Source: Bordetella parapertussis (GTDB lineage: Bacteria; Pseudomonadota; Gammaproteobacteria; Burkholderiales; SG8-39). From it: a DNA stretch of 64,000 bases. The DNA lies in the NCBI GenBank assembly GCA_945862265.1, contig CAMAXP010000012.1, forward strand, positions 36,403 to 100,402, written 5' to 3'. Positions 53,540 through 63,200 of the stretch are shown piece by piece; position 1 is the first letter of the stretch, and each line of letters opens with the position of its first letter. The notes under the pieces are model-generated. The model was not told the origin of the DNA. It searched no databases and saw only the letters and a list, made by a program, of their open reading frames with translations. A program made the position numbers and the translations under genes.

Positions 53540-55129
53540 GTGACGCCCCCGCTGGCGCCCGCCGCGTTCAACTTCGCGGGAGACGTGGCCTACCGTCGCG
53601 CGCGCGAAACGCCCGAGGCGGTGGCCACGCTTGCGATTTGTGCCGACGGGAACGTCGAGGCGTGGACGTGTGCGCGCATCGCGGACCGCACACGGCGCTT
53701 TGCGTCCTCGTTGGCTGCGGCCGGGTTGGTCAAAGGCGACCGCGTGCTGCTCTTCATGGACCGCACGCCGGACTGGCAGGTGGCGATGACCGCCTGCCTG
53801 CACCTTGGCGCCATTCCGGTGCCCTGCGTTACCCAGGTGACCGCCGAGGAAGTCGCGCACCGGGTCGAGCGCAGCGGCGCGGCGGGCGCGATCTGTGACC
53901 GCCGCTTTGCCGGCCGCTTCGGCGGCCTCGCCTCACTCCTGCGTGTTCGTGTTGCGCGAGGCGGCGCCGAAGGATGGATCGATTTCGAGGCGGCCGCGAG
54001 CGGGCCGGACCGCGATACCCCGGTTGCACGCATGGACGCGGACGACCCGGCACTGATGTATTTCACCTCCGGCTCCTCGGGGCCGCCCAAGGCGGTGGTG
54101 CACGCGGCGCGCGGTGTCTTCGTGCGCTCGATGCAGCCGTGGCGCCAGCTGGGCATGGGGCCGGGCGATGTGATCTGGACGACCAGCGATACCGGCTGGA
54201 CGCGGGCGGGCAGTTGCCTCCTGTTCGGTGCATGGATGAATGGCGCAGTGGCGCTGCTGCACGAGAATCCCCCCGAGCCCGCAGCGCGCCTGGATATCCT
54301 CGAGAAGCACGGCGTCACGATCTTCGGCGCAGTGACCACGGAGCTGCGCCTGATCCTTGCGGCCGGGCACAAGCGCCCGCTGCCGAAGCTGCGCTGGACG
54401 CTGTCGGCCGGCGAGGCGATGACCGCAGAGATGGCCGAACGCTGGGGCGAATTCTCCGGCCGCCCATTGCTCGTGGGCTACGGCCAGAGCGAGACCCCGA
54501 CCGCCACGCTCACCGATCCCTCGACGCCCGCGATCAACGGCATGATCGGTAAGCCCATGGCCGGCAACACCGTGTGCATCGTCGACAGCGACGGTGCGGA
54601 GTGCGCGCCCGGCGTGCCGGGCGACCTCGCGTTCGGCATCGAGGACCCCGGCCTCATGCTCGGCTACTGGAAGGCCGGCAAGGCCGACCTCCCGTTGCGC
54701 GCCAATCGCTGGCATGTGTCCGGCGACGTGGGGTACCGCGACGCCAACGGCGACCTCTATTTCGTCGGCCGCGACGACGACATCATCAGCTCGTCGGGCT
54801 ATCGCATCGGCCCGACGGAAGTCGAAAACGCGCTGACGCTGCATCCTTCGGTGGCCGAGTGCGCCGTGGTGGCGAGCCCGGACGAATTACGCGGCGAGGT
54901 CGTCAAGGCCGTCGTGGTGCTGCGTCCCGGCGCCCGGGGCGATGCGGCGCTGGCCAGCGAATTGCAGGACCACGTAAAGCAGAAGATCGCCCCCTACAAG
55001 TACCCGCGCAAGGTGGAGTTCGTCGAGTCGCTGCCGCGCACGGTGTCCGGAAAGATCTCGCGCCGCCTGTTGCGCGATGCCGAGTTCAAAACCCCATCCC
55101 CTGTCCTTCCTCTCGGAGGTTTGCAATGA
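53540..55129 (+). CDS. AMP-binding acyl-CoA ligase
   Basis: 529 residues of the ANL superfamily: activates a carboxylic acid to an acyl-adenylate and then to its CoA ester. Motifs: YFTSGSSGPPKAVVH (P-loop), GYGQSETP, DVGYRDANGDLYFVGRDDD (hinge) and the catalytic lysine in SGKISRRLLRD. GTG 53540 is used. A CTG at 53504 overlapping the CMD stop (CTGA) with AAAGG upstream is possible and would add 12 residues. Medium-chain or aryl acid preference cannot be judged. Confidence 0.88.
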   Translation: MTPPLAPAAFNFAGDVAYRRARETPEAVATLAICADGNVEAWTCARIADRTRRFASSLAAAGLVKGDRVLLFMDRTPDWQVAMTACLHLGAIPVPCVTQVTAEEVAHRVERSGAAGAICDRRFAGRFGGLASLLRVRVARGGAEGWIDFEAAASGPDRDTPVARMDADDPALMYFTSGSSGPPKAVVHAARGVFVRSMQPWRQLGMGPGDVIWTTSDTGWTRAGSCLLFGAWMNGAVALLHENPPEPAARLDILEKHGVTIFGAVTTELRLILAAGHKRPLPKLRWTLSAGEAMTAEMAERWGEFSGRPLLVGYGQSETPTATLTDPSTPAINGMIGKPMAGNTVCIVDSDGAECAPGVPGDLAFGIEDPGLMLGYWKAGKADLPLRANRWHVSGDVGYRDANGDLYFVGRDDDIISSSGYRIGPTEVENALTLHPSVAECAVVASPDELRGEVVKAVVVLRPGARGDAALASELQDHVKQKIAPYKYPRKVEFVESLPRTVSGKISRRLLRDAEFKTPSPVLPLGGLQ

Positions 55130-56088
55130 AAAAGCTCCTTTCAGTCCTGTGTGCGGCCGCATTTGCCGTGGCCGCTCCCAACGCAATTGCGCAGAACTGG
55201 CCCAACAAGCCCCTGCGCATGATCGTCCCGTACCCGCCAGGCGGCGCAACGGACATCCTCGGCCGGTTGATCAGCCAGAAACTCACGCCGATGATCGGGC
55301 AGACGGTCGTCGTGGAAAACAAGGCCGGCGCCTCCGGCAACCTCGGTTTCGATTTCGTCGCGAAGTCCGCCCCGGACGGCTACACGCTGCTGACGGGCAC
55401 CGCCAACATGACGATCGCCCCGGCGTTCTCGTCCAAGCTGCCGTTCAACGTGCTGACCGACTTCGCGCCGATCTCGCAGATCGTGACCTCGCAGAACTTC
55501 CTGGTGGTGCGGCCCACGCTGCCGGCCAACAACGTGCGCGAGCTGATTGCCTACGCGAAGGCGAACCCGGGCAAGCTGACCTACGGGTCGTCCGGCATCG
55601 GCACGCCGCTGCTGTGCATCGAGATCCTCAAGAGCCTCGCGGGCCTGAACATCGTGCACATCCCCTACAAAGGCGACACGCCCGCGCTGACCGACCTGAT
55701 GGGCGGCCAGATCGACATGTACTGCTCGACCATCGTCGGCGAAATCGGGTTTGTGAAGGCGGGCAAGCTGCGCGGCCTCGGCGTCACCTCGAAGAAGCGC
55801 TCCGAGACGATTCCCGAAGTCCCCACGATCGAGGAAGCCGGGGTGCCGGGCTACGAGCTCTCGTCCTGGTACGGCATCCTCGCGCCGGCCGGCACGCCGC
55901 GCGCCATCGTCGACCAGTTGAATGCCGCGATCGTCAAGATCGTCGCGATGCCCGACGTGCAGAAGGTGATGGTCGACGGCGGCTCGGAACCGCAATCGAG
56001 CACGCCGGACGAGTTCATGGCCCGCATCCGCTCGGACGTCGCTAAATTCGCAGCCGTGGTCAAGAGCGCCGGCATCAAGGCGGAATAG
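55126..56088 (+). CDS. Bug/TctC periplasmic solute-binding protein
   Basis: 320 residues, signal peptide to PNAIAQ. Motifs: WPNKPLRMIVPYPPGGATD, NKAGASGNLGF, DGYTLLTG and HIPYKGDTPAL, ending AGIKAE. The ATG overlaps the ligase stop (ATGA) and the next gene starts one base after its stop. Third Bug protein of the array. Confidence 0.93.
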   Translation: MKKLLSVLCAAAFAVAAPNAIAQNWPNKPLRMIVPYPPGGATDILGRLISQKLTPMIGQTVVVENKAGASGNLGFDFVAKSAPDGYTLLTGTANMTIAPAFSSKLPFNVLTDFAPISQIVTSQNFLVVRPTLPANNVRELIAYAKANPGKLTYGSSGIGTPLLCIEILKSLAGLNIVHIPYKGDTPALTDLMGGQIDMYCSTIVGEIGFVKAGKLRGLGVTSKKRSETIPEVPTIEEAGVPGYELSSWYGILAPAGTPRAIVDQLNAAIVKIVAMPDVQKVMVDGGSEPQSSTPDEFMARIRSDVAKFAAVVKSAGIKAE

Positions 56089-56089
56089 C

Positions 56090-57481
56090 ATGGACGCTGT
56101 AGAGAACCTGCTCGACATGGGGCTCGGCACCCGTTTCGAGGATCTGCCTCCCGAGGTCGTCGAGCGCACCAGGATGGCGGTGCTCGACACGCTGGGCGCA
56201 GCCATTGCCGGGATCAGCGGGGAGGGCGTGGCGCCACTTGCGGCCATGTACAAGGACTGGGGCGGGAAGGCCGAGGCAACAGCCTTGCCGTTGGGCACGA
56301 TGCTGCCCATGCCTGCCGCTGCGATGTTGAACGGTCTCGCAGGACGGGCCTGGGACCTCGACGACGTGCACGAGCAGAACACCTGCCACATCAACGTCAA
56401 CGTGGTGCCCGCCGTGCTGGCGCTGGCCGAGGGGCGCGGGCCGGTGGGCGGGAAGGACTTTCTTACCGCCGTGGCGGTCGGCGCCGAAATGGTGTGCCGC
56501 ACGTCCGCCGCATCGCGCATCAGCTTCAGCGAAACCGGCAGTTCCATGAGTTACCAGTGCGGGTTCTATGGTGCGGCACTGGCCAGCGCGCGGCTGCTGG
56601 GGTTGTCGAAGGATGCGGCCCGGCATGCGCTGGGCATCGCGCACGCGAGGATCGCGGGCAACCAGCAAGGGTATGTCGCAGGTGCGATGACAGTGCGCCT
56701 GATGCAGGGCATTGCCGTCGAAGGCGGGCTGCTGTCGGCCCTGATGGCGGAGCGCGGCGTCACCGGCTCCACCGAGATCCTCGAGGGCAAGTTCGGCTAT
56801 TTCCCGGTCTATCACCGCGGCAAGTACGACCGCAACGCGCTGGTGGAGGGCCTCGGCAAGACCTGGCTGCTGATGGAGGTCTCGTTGAAGCCCCCGTACC
56901 CGTGCTGCAAGTACACGCACGGACCGATCGAGGCCACCGTGGCCGCGATGAAGGAGCTGGGCGTCGGTCCCGACGAAATCGCCAAGATCACGGTCAAGGT
57001 CACCAACCGCGAAGTGCACGACCTGGTGTGCCTGTCGCGCGAACGCAAATGGAACCCGCAGAGCCTGACCGATGCGCAGTTCAGCCTGCCGTTCACCGTG
57101 GCCTATGCCGCGACCAACGGCGGCGTGGGCGTGGAGACCTTCCAGCCAGCGGGTCTAGCAAACGCCGGCGCGCGCGCCCTGCTGCCGAAGGTGGAAGCGC
57201 AACTCGACATGAGCGCACAAGGCGAGGGCCGCGGCACCTTCCCGATGCCGGGCATCATCCGCATCGAGACGCGCTCCGGACGCAGCGTGGACAAGACGGT
57301 GACCTACGTGAAGGGTCATCCGAAGAACCCCATGACCTACGAAGACGTCGCAGCGAAGTTCCGCATCTGCGCCGCGCTCGGCCGCCCGGGCTGGACCGGG
57401 GCGGAGGAAGTCATCGAGGCGATTCGCAGCATCGAAAGCCTGCAGGACACCGGCACGCTCGCAAGGCTGTGCGCCGCGTAA
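56090..57481 (+). CDS. MmgE/PrpD family protein
   Basis: 463 residues. Blocks: RTRMAVLDTLGAAIAGISG, LAGRAWDLDDVHEQNTCHIN and SLKPPYPCCKYTHGPIEAT. Same fold as the array's first member but different in the active-site region, so likely a different dehydration or decarboxylation. It lies directly after a Bug gene (one-base gap) and 27 bases before the saccharopine-dehydrogenase-like gene. Confidence 0.9.
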   Translation: MDAVENLLDMGLGTRFEDLPPEVVERTRMAVLDTLGAAIAGISGEGVAPLAAMYKDWGGKAEATALPLGTMLPMPAAAMLNGLAGRAWDLDDVHEQNTCHINVNVVPAVLALAEGRGPVGGKDFLTAVAVGAEMVCRTSAASRISFSETGSSMSYQCGFYGAALASARLLGLSKDAARHALGIAHARIAGNQQGYVAGAMTVRLMQGIAVEGGLLSALMAERGVTGSTEILEGKFGYFPVYHRGKYDRNALVEGLGKTWLLMEVSLKPPYPCCKYTHGPIEATVAAMKELGVGPDEIAKITVKVTNREVHDLVCLSRERKWNPQSLTDAQFSLPFTVAYAATNGGVGVETFQPAGLANAGARALLPKVEAQLDMSAQGEGRGTFPMPGIIRIETRSGRSVDKTVTYVKGHPKNPMTYEDVAAKFRICAALGRPGWTGAEEVIEAIRSIESLQDTGTLARLCAA

Positions 57482-57508
57482 CCCCATTCCTACTGAAGAG
57501 ACAATGAC

Positions 57509-58639
57509 ATGCAGATAGCACTGATCGGCGCCGGCAACATCGGCCGAGCGCTCACCCGCGACATCCTCGATACCGAGAAGGATGCGCAGTTCCTCGCCGT
57601 GGACTTCGACGAGAACGCCCTCGCGCTGACCGCAGCGCTCGACCCGGCGCGCGTGAAGACCCTCAAGGCCTCGGCCGACGACACCGACCTGATCGAGAAG
57701 GCGATGAAGGGCGCAGCCGTAGTGGTGAACTGCACCTATGGCGCCAAGTGCATGGAGATCCTCGATGCCGCCATCCGCACAAAGACGCCCTACATCGACG
57801 TGCACGGCACGCTGCTGATGGAAGAGCGCTTCTCGCGCTCGGATGCGGCGAAAGCCGCCGGCGTCACCGCACTCATAGGCGCAGGCGTGAGCCCGGGCCT
57901 GACCAACATGCTCGCCGCCTGGGGGGCGCGCAAGTTCAAGGGCGACGTGTCGATCGAATGCGAGTACGCGACCTTCCGGCCGATCAACCCGAGCGAAGGG
58001 CTGCTGGAGACCGCGCTGCGCCAGTTCAGGAACGGCGTGCAGGCGCCGATCTACCGCGACCGCAAGCTGGACTACCTGCCGCCGTTCAGCGGCGAGGTCA
58101 AGACGCGCTTTCCTGGTGTGGAGGAGGAAGTGTCGCTGGTCTACACGCCGCACTCCGAGCCGCAGACCATCCCGCGTTTCGTGAAGAACGCCAAGAACGT
58201 TTCGGTGCGCGGCGCCTACCAGTCGGCCATCATGAACCTGCTGAAGTCGCTGTATGCGTTCGGCCTGATGGACCCGGCCCGGCGCGTGACGGTGGATGGA
58301 AAATCGGTGGACTTTGCGCCGCTGCTGCGCGAGGCGCTGAACGGCGACCGCTCGCCCAAGCCCGCCGGCGTGGTCACCAACTACGTGATGCGCGTCCGCG
58401 TGACCGGCGCCGAGGGCGTGGTCGAAGTGGCCATGGGCCATCCGCGCGGCTGGGATCCGCTGCCGCAGGGCCGCATGACTTCGCTCCAGCCGGCCTACGC
58501 CGCGCGGCTCATCGCCAAGGGCGAGTTTGTGCATCCCGGCGTGGTCGGCGCGGAGATGTTCACCGATGCACAGGTCGACGGGTGCCTCGCGCACATGCAA
58601 TCGCGCGGGCTGTGGGTCGAACACAGCCGCAAGCTCTGA
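57509..58639 (+). CDS. Saccharopine dehydrogenase-like protein
   Basis: 376 residues with an N-terminal NAD(P)-binding domain (IALIGAGNIGRALTRDILD, about residues 3-21) and a C-terminal domain of the saccharopine/homospermidine type. The VVVNCTYGAKCMEILDAA and IGAGVSPGLTNMLA blocks are typical. These enzymes make or cleave a secondary amine between an amino acid and an oxo acid. In this setting it could release an amino acid from the ring-opened product of HyuAB. Confidence 0.82.
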   Translation: MQIALIGAGNIGRALTRDILDTEKDAQFLAVDFDENALALTAALDPARVKTLKASADDTDLIEKAMKGAAVVVNCTYGAKCMEILDAAIRTKTPYIDVHGTLLMEERFSRSDAAKAAGVTALIGAGVSPGLTNMLAAWGARKFKGDVSIECEYATFRPINPSEGLLETALRQFRNGVQAPIYRDRKLDYLPPFSGEVKTRFPGVEEEVSLVYTPHSEPQTIPRFVKNAKNVSVRGAYQSAIMNLLKSLYAFGLMDPARRVTVDGKSVDFAPLLREALNGDRSPKPAGVVTNYVMRVRVTGAEGVVEVAMGHPRGWDPLPQGRMTSLQPAYAARLIAKGEFVHPGVVGAEMFTDAQVDGCLAHMQSRGLWVEHSRKL

Positions 58640-58646
58640 TCGCCGG

Positions 58647-60728
58647 ATGGCAAAGACCAGGCAATCGCTGCGCATAGGCACGGACATCGGCGGCACGTTC
58701 ACCGATTTCGTCGCCATCGATGACGTCACCGGCGCGCTGCGGCTCGAAAAGACCCTCACCACGCCGCGCGACCCGTCGGAAGGGATCTTCAACGGCCTCG
58801 ATCTTCTGGCCAAGGAGCAGGCCTCGCCGCTGAACGAGTGCGCGACGCTCGTGCACGGGACCACGCTCGTCATCAACGCGCTGATCGAAAGGCGCGGAGC
58901 GGTCACGGCGCTCATCACCACCCGCGGGTTCCGCGACGTTCTGGAGATGCGCAACGAACTTCGCTATGACGTCTACGACCTGCAGATCGAGTACCCGAAG
59001 CCCTTGATCCCCCGTGCCCTGCGCATGGAGGTTGCCGAGCGGATTTCGGCCGAAGGCGCGGTGCTCGAACGCCCCACGCTCGAAGAGGTCCGCGCGATCG
59101 TCGCGGAGCTGCGGGCGGCGAAGGCGATTTCGGTGGCCGTGTGCCTGCTGAATTCCTACGCCAATCCCGAGAACGAACGCGCCATTGGAAAGATGCTTGC
59201 GTCCGAGGCCCCGGAACTCTCGGTGTCGCTGTCCTCCGATGTGCTGCCGCAGATCAAGGAGTACGAGCGGGCGAGCACGACGGCGGCCAATGCGTACGTA
59301 AAGCCCCTGGTCGACGCCTATCTCGCCAAGATCGGCGAGGGCCTGGGCGAACGTGGATTCAGGGGCGACCTCTATGTCATGCAATCCGGTGGCGGGGTGC
59401 TCGCGGCGGACGTGGCGCGGGAATTCCCGATCCGCGTGCTCGAATCCGGCCCGGCCGGTGGCGTGGCCGCGGCGCGCTGGTGGGGCAAGCTTGTCGATGA
59501 GCACAACCTCCTGTGCTTCGACATGGGCGGCACCACGGCCAAGCTCTGCACCATCGCGCGCGGTGAGGCGCTGGTGGCGGAAGAATACGAAGCGGCGCGC
59601 GTGTACCGCTTCAAGCGCGGCTCCGGGTTTGCGGTCAGCGTGCCGGTGTTCGACCTCCTCGAGATCGGCACCGGCGGCGGCAGCATCGCGCGGATCGACC
59701 ATCTCGGCCTGCTGAAGGTCGGGCCGCAGAGTTCCGGCGCCTCGCCGGGACCTGCCTGCTATGGCCTGGGCGGCACCAACCCGACGGTGACCGATGCGGA
59801 CGTGGCACTGGGGTACCTGGATCCTGGCTATTTCCTCGGCGGCAGCATGCGCCTGCGGCCGGAGCGCGCGGCCGACGCGATCGCCTCAGGCCTCGCCAAG
59901 GCGCTGGGCGGCCTGTCGGCGGTCGAAGCGGCGTACGGCATCCACGAACTCGCCAACGAAGACATGGCGTCCGCAGGCCGCCTGCACCTGGCCGAGCGCG
60001 GCGAAGACATCGCCGCGATGAGCATGGTGGCGTGTGGCGGGGCAGGGCCGGTGCATGCCTACGGCCTGGCGAGGAAGCTCGGCGTGAAGAAGCTGATCGT
60101 TCCTCCCGGGGCCGGCGTGATGTCCGCGCTTGGCATGCTGGTGGAGGACCTCGCCATCGACCGGGTGCGCACTGCGCGTGGCCTGCTGGCGGTGGCCGTG
60201 CCGGCCACGCTCGAGAAGCTCTACGCGGACATGCTCGTCGAGGCGGCGCATTTCCTCAAGACCCCGCCGGACACCCTCGAAGCGGAACATATCGCCGACC
60301 TGCGGTATCGGGGCCAGGGCTACAACGTGCGGGTGAAACTCGGCCGCGGGGCGCTCAGCGTGGCGGGGATCCGGGAGCGGTTCGAGGCCGAGTACAAGCT
60401 GCACTACGGCCGCATCTACACGGACGTGGATATCGAACTCGTCAACCTGCGCCTCAATGCGCGCCGGCCGGCCGCATCGCCGTTCGTGCCCGCCAAGCTC
60501 GCTGCGGCGACGAGCGGGGTCGAGCCCGCGCGCAAAGGCACGCGGCGCGCCTATTTCGGCGCGGCGGGGCATGTGGACTGCCCGGTCTTCGATCGTTACA
60601 AGCTCGCCGCCGGGCACCGGTATTCGGGCGCAGCGTTCGTCGAGGAGCGCGAGACCACCACCGTGATCGGGCCGGGCGGCGCGTTCACGGTGAACGAGTA
60701 CGGCATGCTGATGATCGACGTTGCATAG
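58647..60728 (+). CDS. Hydantoinase/oxoprolinase, A (HyuA-type) subunit
   Basis: 693 residues, full length. ATPase/actin-like fold with the signature GTDIGGTFTDFVAID at the N-terminus, LVHGTTLVINALIERRG, and MGGTTAKLC. In 5-oxoprolinase, N-methylhydantoinase and acetone carboxylase this subunit phosphorylates or activates the substrate with ATP. Seven bases after the saccharopine-dehydrogenase-like gene; the B subunit follows after 9 bases. The two together hydrolyse a cyclic amide or carboxylate. Confidence 0.93.
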   Translation: MAKTRQSLRIGTDIGGTFTDFVAIDDVTGALRLEKTLTTPRDPSEGIFNGLDLLAKEQASPLNECATLVHGTTLVINALIERRGAVTALITTRGFRDVLEMRNELRYDVYDLQIEYPKPLIPRALRMEVAERISAEGAVLERPTLEEVRAIVAELRAAKAISVAVCLLNSYANPENERAIGKMLASEAPELSVSLSSDVLPQIKEYERASTTAANAYVKPLVDAYLAKIGEGLGERGFRGDLYVMQSGGGVLAADVAREFPIRVLESGPAGGVAAARWWGKLVDEHNLLCFDMGGTTAKLCTIARGEALVAEEYEAARVYRFKRGSGFAVSVPVFDLLEIGTGGGSIARIDHLGLLKVGPQSSGASPGPACYGLGGTNPTVTDADVALGYLDPGYFLGGSMRLRPERAADAIASGLAKALGGLSAVEAAYGIHELANEDMASAGRLHLAERGEDIAAMSMVACGGAGPVHAYGLARKLGVKKLIVPPGAGVMSALGMLVEDLAIDRVRTARGLLAVAVPATLEKLYADMLVEAAHFLKTPPDTLEAEHIADLRYRGQGYNVRVKLGRGALSVAGIRERFEAEYKLHYGRIYTDVDIELVNLRLNARRPAASPFVPAKLAAATSGVEPARKGTRRAYFGAAGHVDCPVFDRYKLAAGHRYSGAAFVEERETTTVIGPGGAFTVNEYGMLMIDVA

Positions 60729-60737
60729 GATGGCCCC

Positions 60738-62408
60738 ATGACCCGCGCAATGACCCCCCTCGAAATCGAACTGCTGTGGCGCAGGCTGGTCACCACGGTC
60801 GACGAGGCCGCCACCACGCTGGTGCGAACATCGTTCTCCAGCGTGATCCGCGACTTCCACGATTACGCCTGCGCGATCTTCGATCCCGCCGGGCGCATGC
60901 TCGCGCAGTCCACGCACTCCACTCCGGGGCTGCTCGGCATCCTGCCGTTCACGATCCCGAACTTCCTCGGACACGCGGGGTTTCGCGCCGCGCAGCCCGG
61001 CGACGTATTCGTGACCAACGACCCCTGGCTCGCGAGCGGGCACCTGATCGACATCACCGTTGCAATGCCGGTGTTCCGCGGCGGAAATCTGGTGGCCTAC
61101 GTGCTGGTGGTCGTGCACCACCTCAACGTGGGCGGGCGGCTGGCCACGCTCGAGAGCCGCGACGTCTACGAGGAAGGCCTCAAGATCCCGATCGTCCGGC
61201 TGTATCGCGCGGGCGAGCCGGAAGAGACCGTGTTCGAGTTCATTCGCGCCAACGTGCGCGAACCCGACAAGGTCACCGGCGATATCCGCGCGCAGGTCGC
61301 GGCCAGCCATGCCGCCGCCACGCGGCTCGCGGCGATCATGGACGAGGCCAGGCTCGAAGGGCTGACGGACCTCGCCGACGAGATCATCAAGCGCAGCGAG
61401 GCGAGCATGCGCCGCGCGATCCGCGCGCTGCCCGAAGGCGTGTTCGAGGCCGAGATGACGCTGTCGGGCGTGGCCGGCTACAACGAGCCGGTGCGCCTCG
61501 CGCTGAAGACCACCATCAAGGACGGCGCGATCAAGCTCGACTACGCCGGGTCGTCGGGCCAGATCCCGCGCGCCATCAACGTCACGCTGAACATGACGCG
61601 CTCGTATTCGGTCTACCCGCTGAAGTGCCTGCTCGACCCCGAGGTGCCGAACAACGAGGGCTGCATGCAGCCCATCGAGATCGTCGCGCCGGAAGCTTCG
61701 GTGCTGAACGCAAGATTCCCCGCGGCCACCTGGGGGCGCACGGTGATCGCGCACATGTTGCCCGAACTCATCATGCGCTGCCTCGCCAAGGCAGTGCCGG
61801 AGCGGCTGGTGGCCGGCAGCGGTTCGACGCCGCTCTGGTACGGCAACTTCACCGGCCGGCGCAAGGACGGGCGCTCCTTCTATGCGGTAGTCACCTTCAA
61901 TGGCGGGCTCGGCGCGCGGGGCACACGGGACGGCATCGCGTGCCTCTCGTATCCGGCCAACGTGGCGAGTATTCCCATCGAGGTGATCGAAGGCGATGCG
62001 CCGATCCGCTTCGAGGTAAAGTCCTTCGCCACCGATTCCGCCGGCGCGGGCCGCCAGCGCGGCGGGGCCGGGCAGCGCGTGGTGATCCGCGTGCCGCAGG
62101 ACGCGGACCTCGACGGCTATATCCTTGCGGGCGTCCGTGGCGGGCGCTTCGGCGTGCCGATCTACGGGTTGGAAGGCGGCAACGAGGTGGCCGAGCCGAT
62201 TGCCGAGGTGAACGGCAAGCGCGTGACGCTGGGCACCCAGATCGAGTTGTGGCCGGGCGACGTGCTGGAGCTGACCGTGCCGGGCGGCGGGGGCTTCGGC
62301 AACCCGCTCGAGCGCGACCGCGCCAGCGTCATGGAAGACGTCCGCGACGGCATCGTCAGCAAGGCGGCGGCCGGGCGGTTCTACGGGTTCAAGGAGGAAG
62401 CACTGTGA
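60738..62408 (+). CDS. Hydantoinase/oxoprolinase, B (HyuB-type) subunit
   Basis: 556 residues, full length. Blocks: SSVIRDFHDYACAIFDPAGR at the N-terminus, VFVTNDPWLASGHLIDI and GGFGNPLERD at the C-terminus. Partner of the A subunit. ATG 60738 has AGGA upstream; ATG 60750 is a second choice. Its stop overlaps the SDR GTG (GTGA). Confidence 0.93.
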   Translation: MTRAMTPLEIELLWRRLVTTVDEAATTLVRTSFSSVIRDFHDYACAIFDPAGRMLAQSTHSTPGLLGILPFTIPNFLGHAGFRAAQPGDVFVTNDPWLASGHLIDITVAMPVFRGGNLVAYVLVVVHHLNVGGRLATLESRDVYEEGLKIPIVRLYRAGEPEETVFEFIRANVREPDKVTGDIRAQVAASHAAATRLAAIMDEARLEGLTDLADEIIKRSEASMRRAIRALPEGVFEAEMTLSGVAGYNEPVRLALKTTIKDGAIKLDYAGSSGQIPRAINVTLNMTRSYSVYPLKCLLDPEVPNNEGCMQPIEIVAPEASVLNARFPAATWGRTVIAHMLPELIMRCLAKAVPERLVAGSGSTPLWYGNFTGRRKDGRSFYAVVTFNGGLGARGTRDGIACLSYPANVASIPIEVIEGDAPIRFEVKSFATDSAGAGRQRGGAGQRVVIRVPQDADLDGYILAGVRGGRFGVPIYGLEGGNEVAEPIAEVNGKRVTLGTQIELWPGDVLELTVPGGGGFGNPLERDRASVMEDVRDGIVSKAAAGRFYGFKEEAL

Positions 62409-63187
62409 AGCGCATGGAAGGCAGGGTGGCGTTCCTGGTCGGCGGCGGCGCCGGCATCGCCAAGGTCTGCGCGAAGATGTTCTCGCGCGAGGGGGCGAAG
62501 ATCATCGTTACCGACATCAACGCGACGACCGGCCAGGCGACCGCCGACCTCGTCAACGCGCAGGGCGGCGAGGCGCTGTTTGTGAAGATGGACGTCACCG
62601 ACGAGGCGAGCATCGCCGCTGCCGTGGCCGCAGGCGTGAAGCGGTTCGGCAAGATCGACACGCTGTTCAATTCCGCCGGCGGGTCGCTGCCGGAAGATTC
62701 GCCGATCACCGAGGTGGACATGGCGGTCTGGGACCGCACCATGGTGCTCGACCTCAAGGGCACGATGCTCGCATGCCGGCAGGTGATCCCCGAAATCGCC
62801 CGGGCCGGCGGCGGGTCGGTGGTCAACATGTCCTCCGGTGCCGGATTGCGCGGCTCCAACCCGGCGCATATCTACACCGCGGCCAAGGGCGCGATCATTT
62901 CGCTGACGCGCACGCTGGCGGGTTCCTACGCCCACGACAACATTCGCGTCAACTGCATCTGCGCCGGACGGACCAACACCGAGCGGGTGCTGGCGACCTA
63001 CGGCATGCCCGGCCAGCCCGGCAGCGCGCCGGACCGGCAGAACGTGACCGAGCAGCTGAAGACCTACCCGTTCTGGATGGGGCAGCCCGAGGATGTCGCT
63101 GCGATCGCGCTCTTCCTCGCTTCCAACGAATCGCGCATGATCACCGGCGCGGCGATTCCCGCCGACGGTGGACGCTCCGCCTACTGA
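62405..63187 (+). CDS. SDR family oxidoreductase
   Basis: 260 residues. Cofactor loop reads VGGGAGIAKVC, a slightly degenerate form of TGxxxGIG (TGG to VGG, final glycine to alanine). NSAGG, serine in NMSSGAG and catalytic YTAAK are present. GTG 62405 overlaps the HyuB stop (GTGA); an ATG three codons in is the alternative. The deacetylase follows after 13 bases. Confidence 0.88.
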   Translation: MKRMEGRVAFLVGGGAGIAKVCAKMFSREGAKIIVTDINATTGQATADLVNAQGGEALFVKMDVTDEASIAAAVAAGVKRFGKIDTLFNSAGGSLPEDSPITEVDMAVWDRTMVLDLKGTMLACRQVIPEIARAGGGSVVNMSSGAGLRGSNPAHIYTAAKGAIISLTRTLAGSYAHDNIRVNCICAGRTNTERVLATYGMPGQPGSAPDRQNVTEQLKTYPFWMGQPEDVAAIALFLASNESRMITGAAIPADGGRSAY

Positions 63188-63200
63188 AAGGGGATACACC

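Noticed and set aside
60032..62404. A very long plus-strand frame ahead of the last SDR
   Set aside because: High GC keeps the alternative frame open over HyuA and HyuB. The residues are arginine/glycine-rich, and the SDR family N-terminus begins only at 62405.
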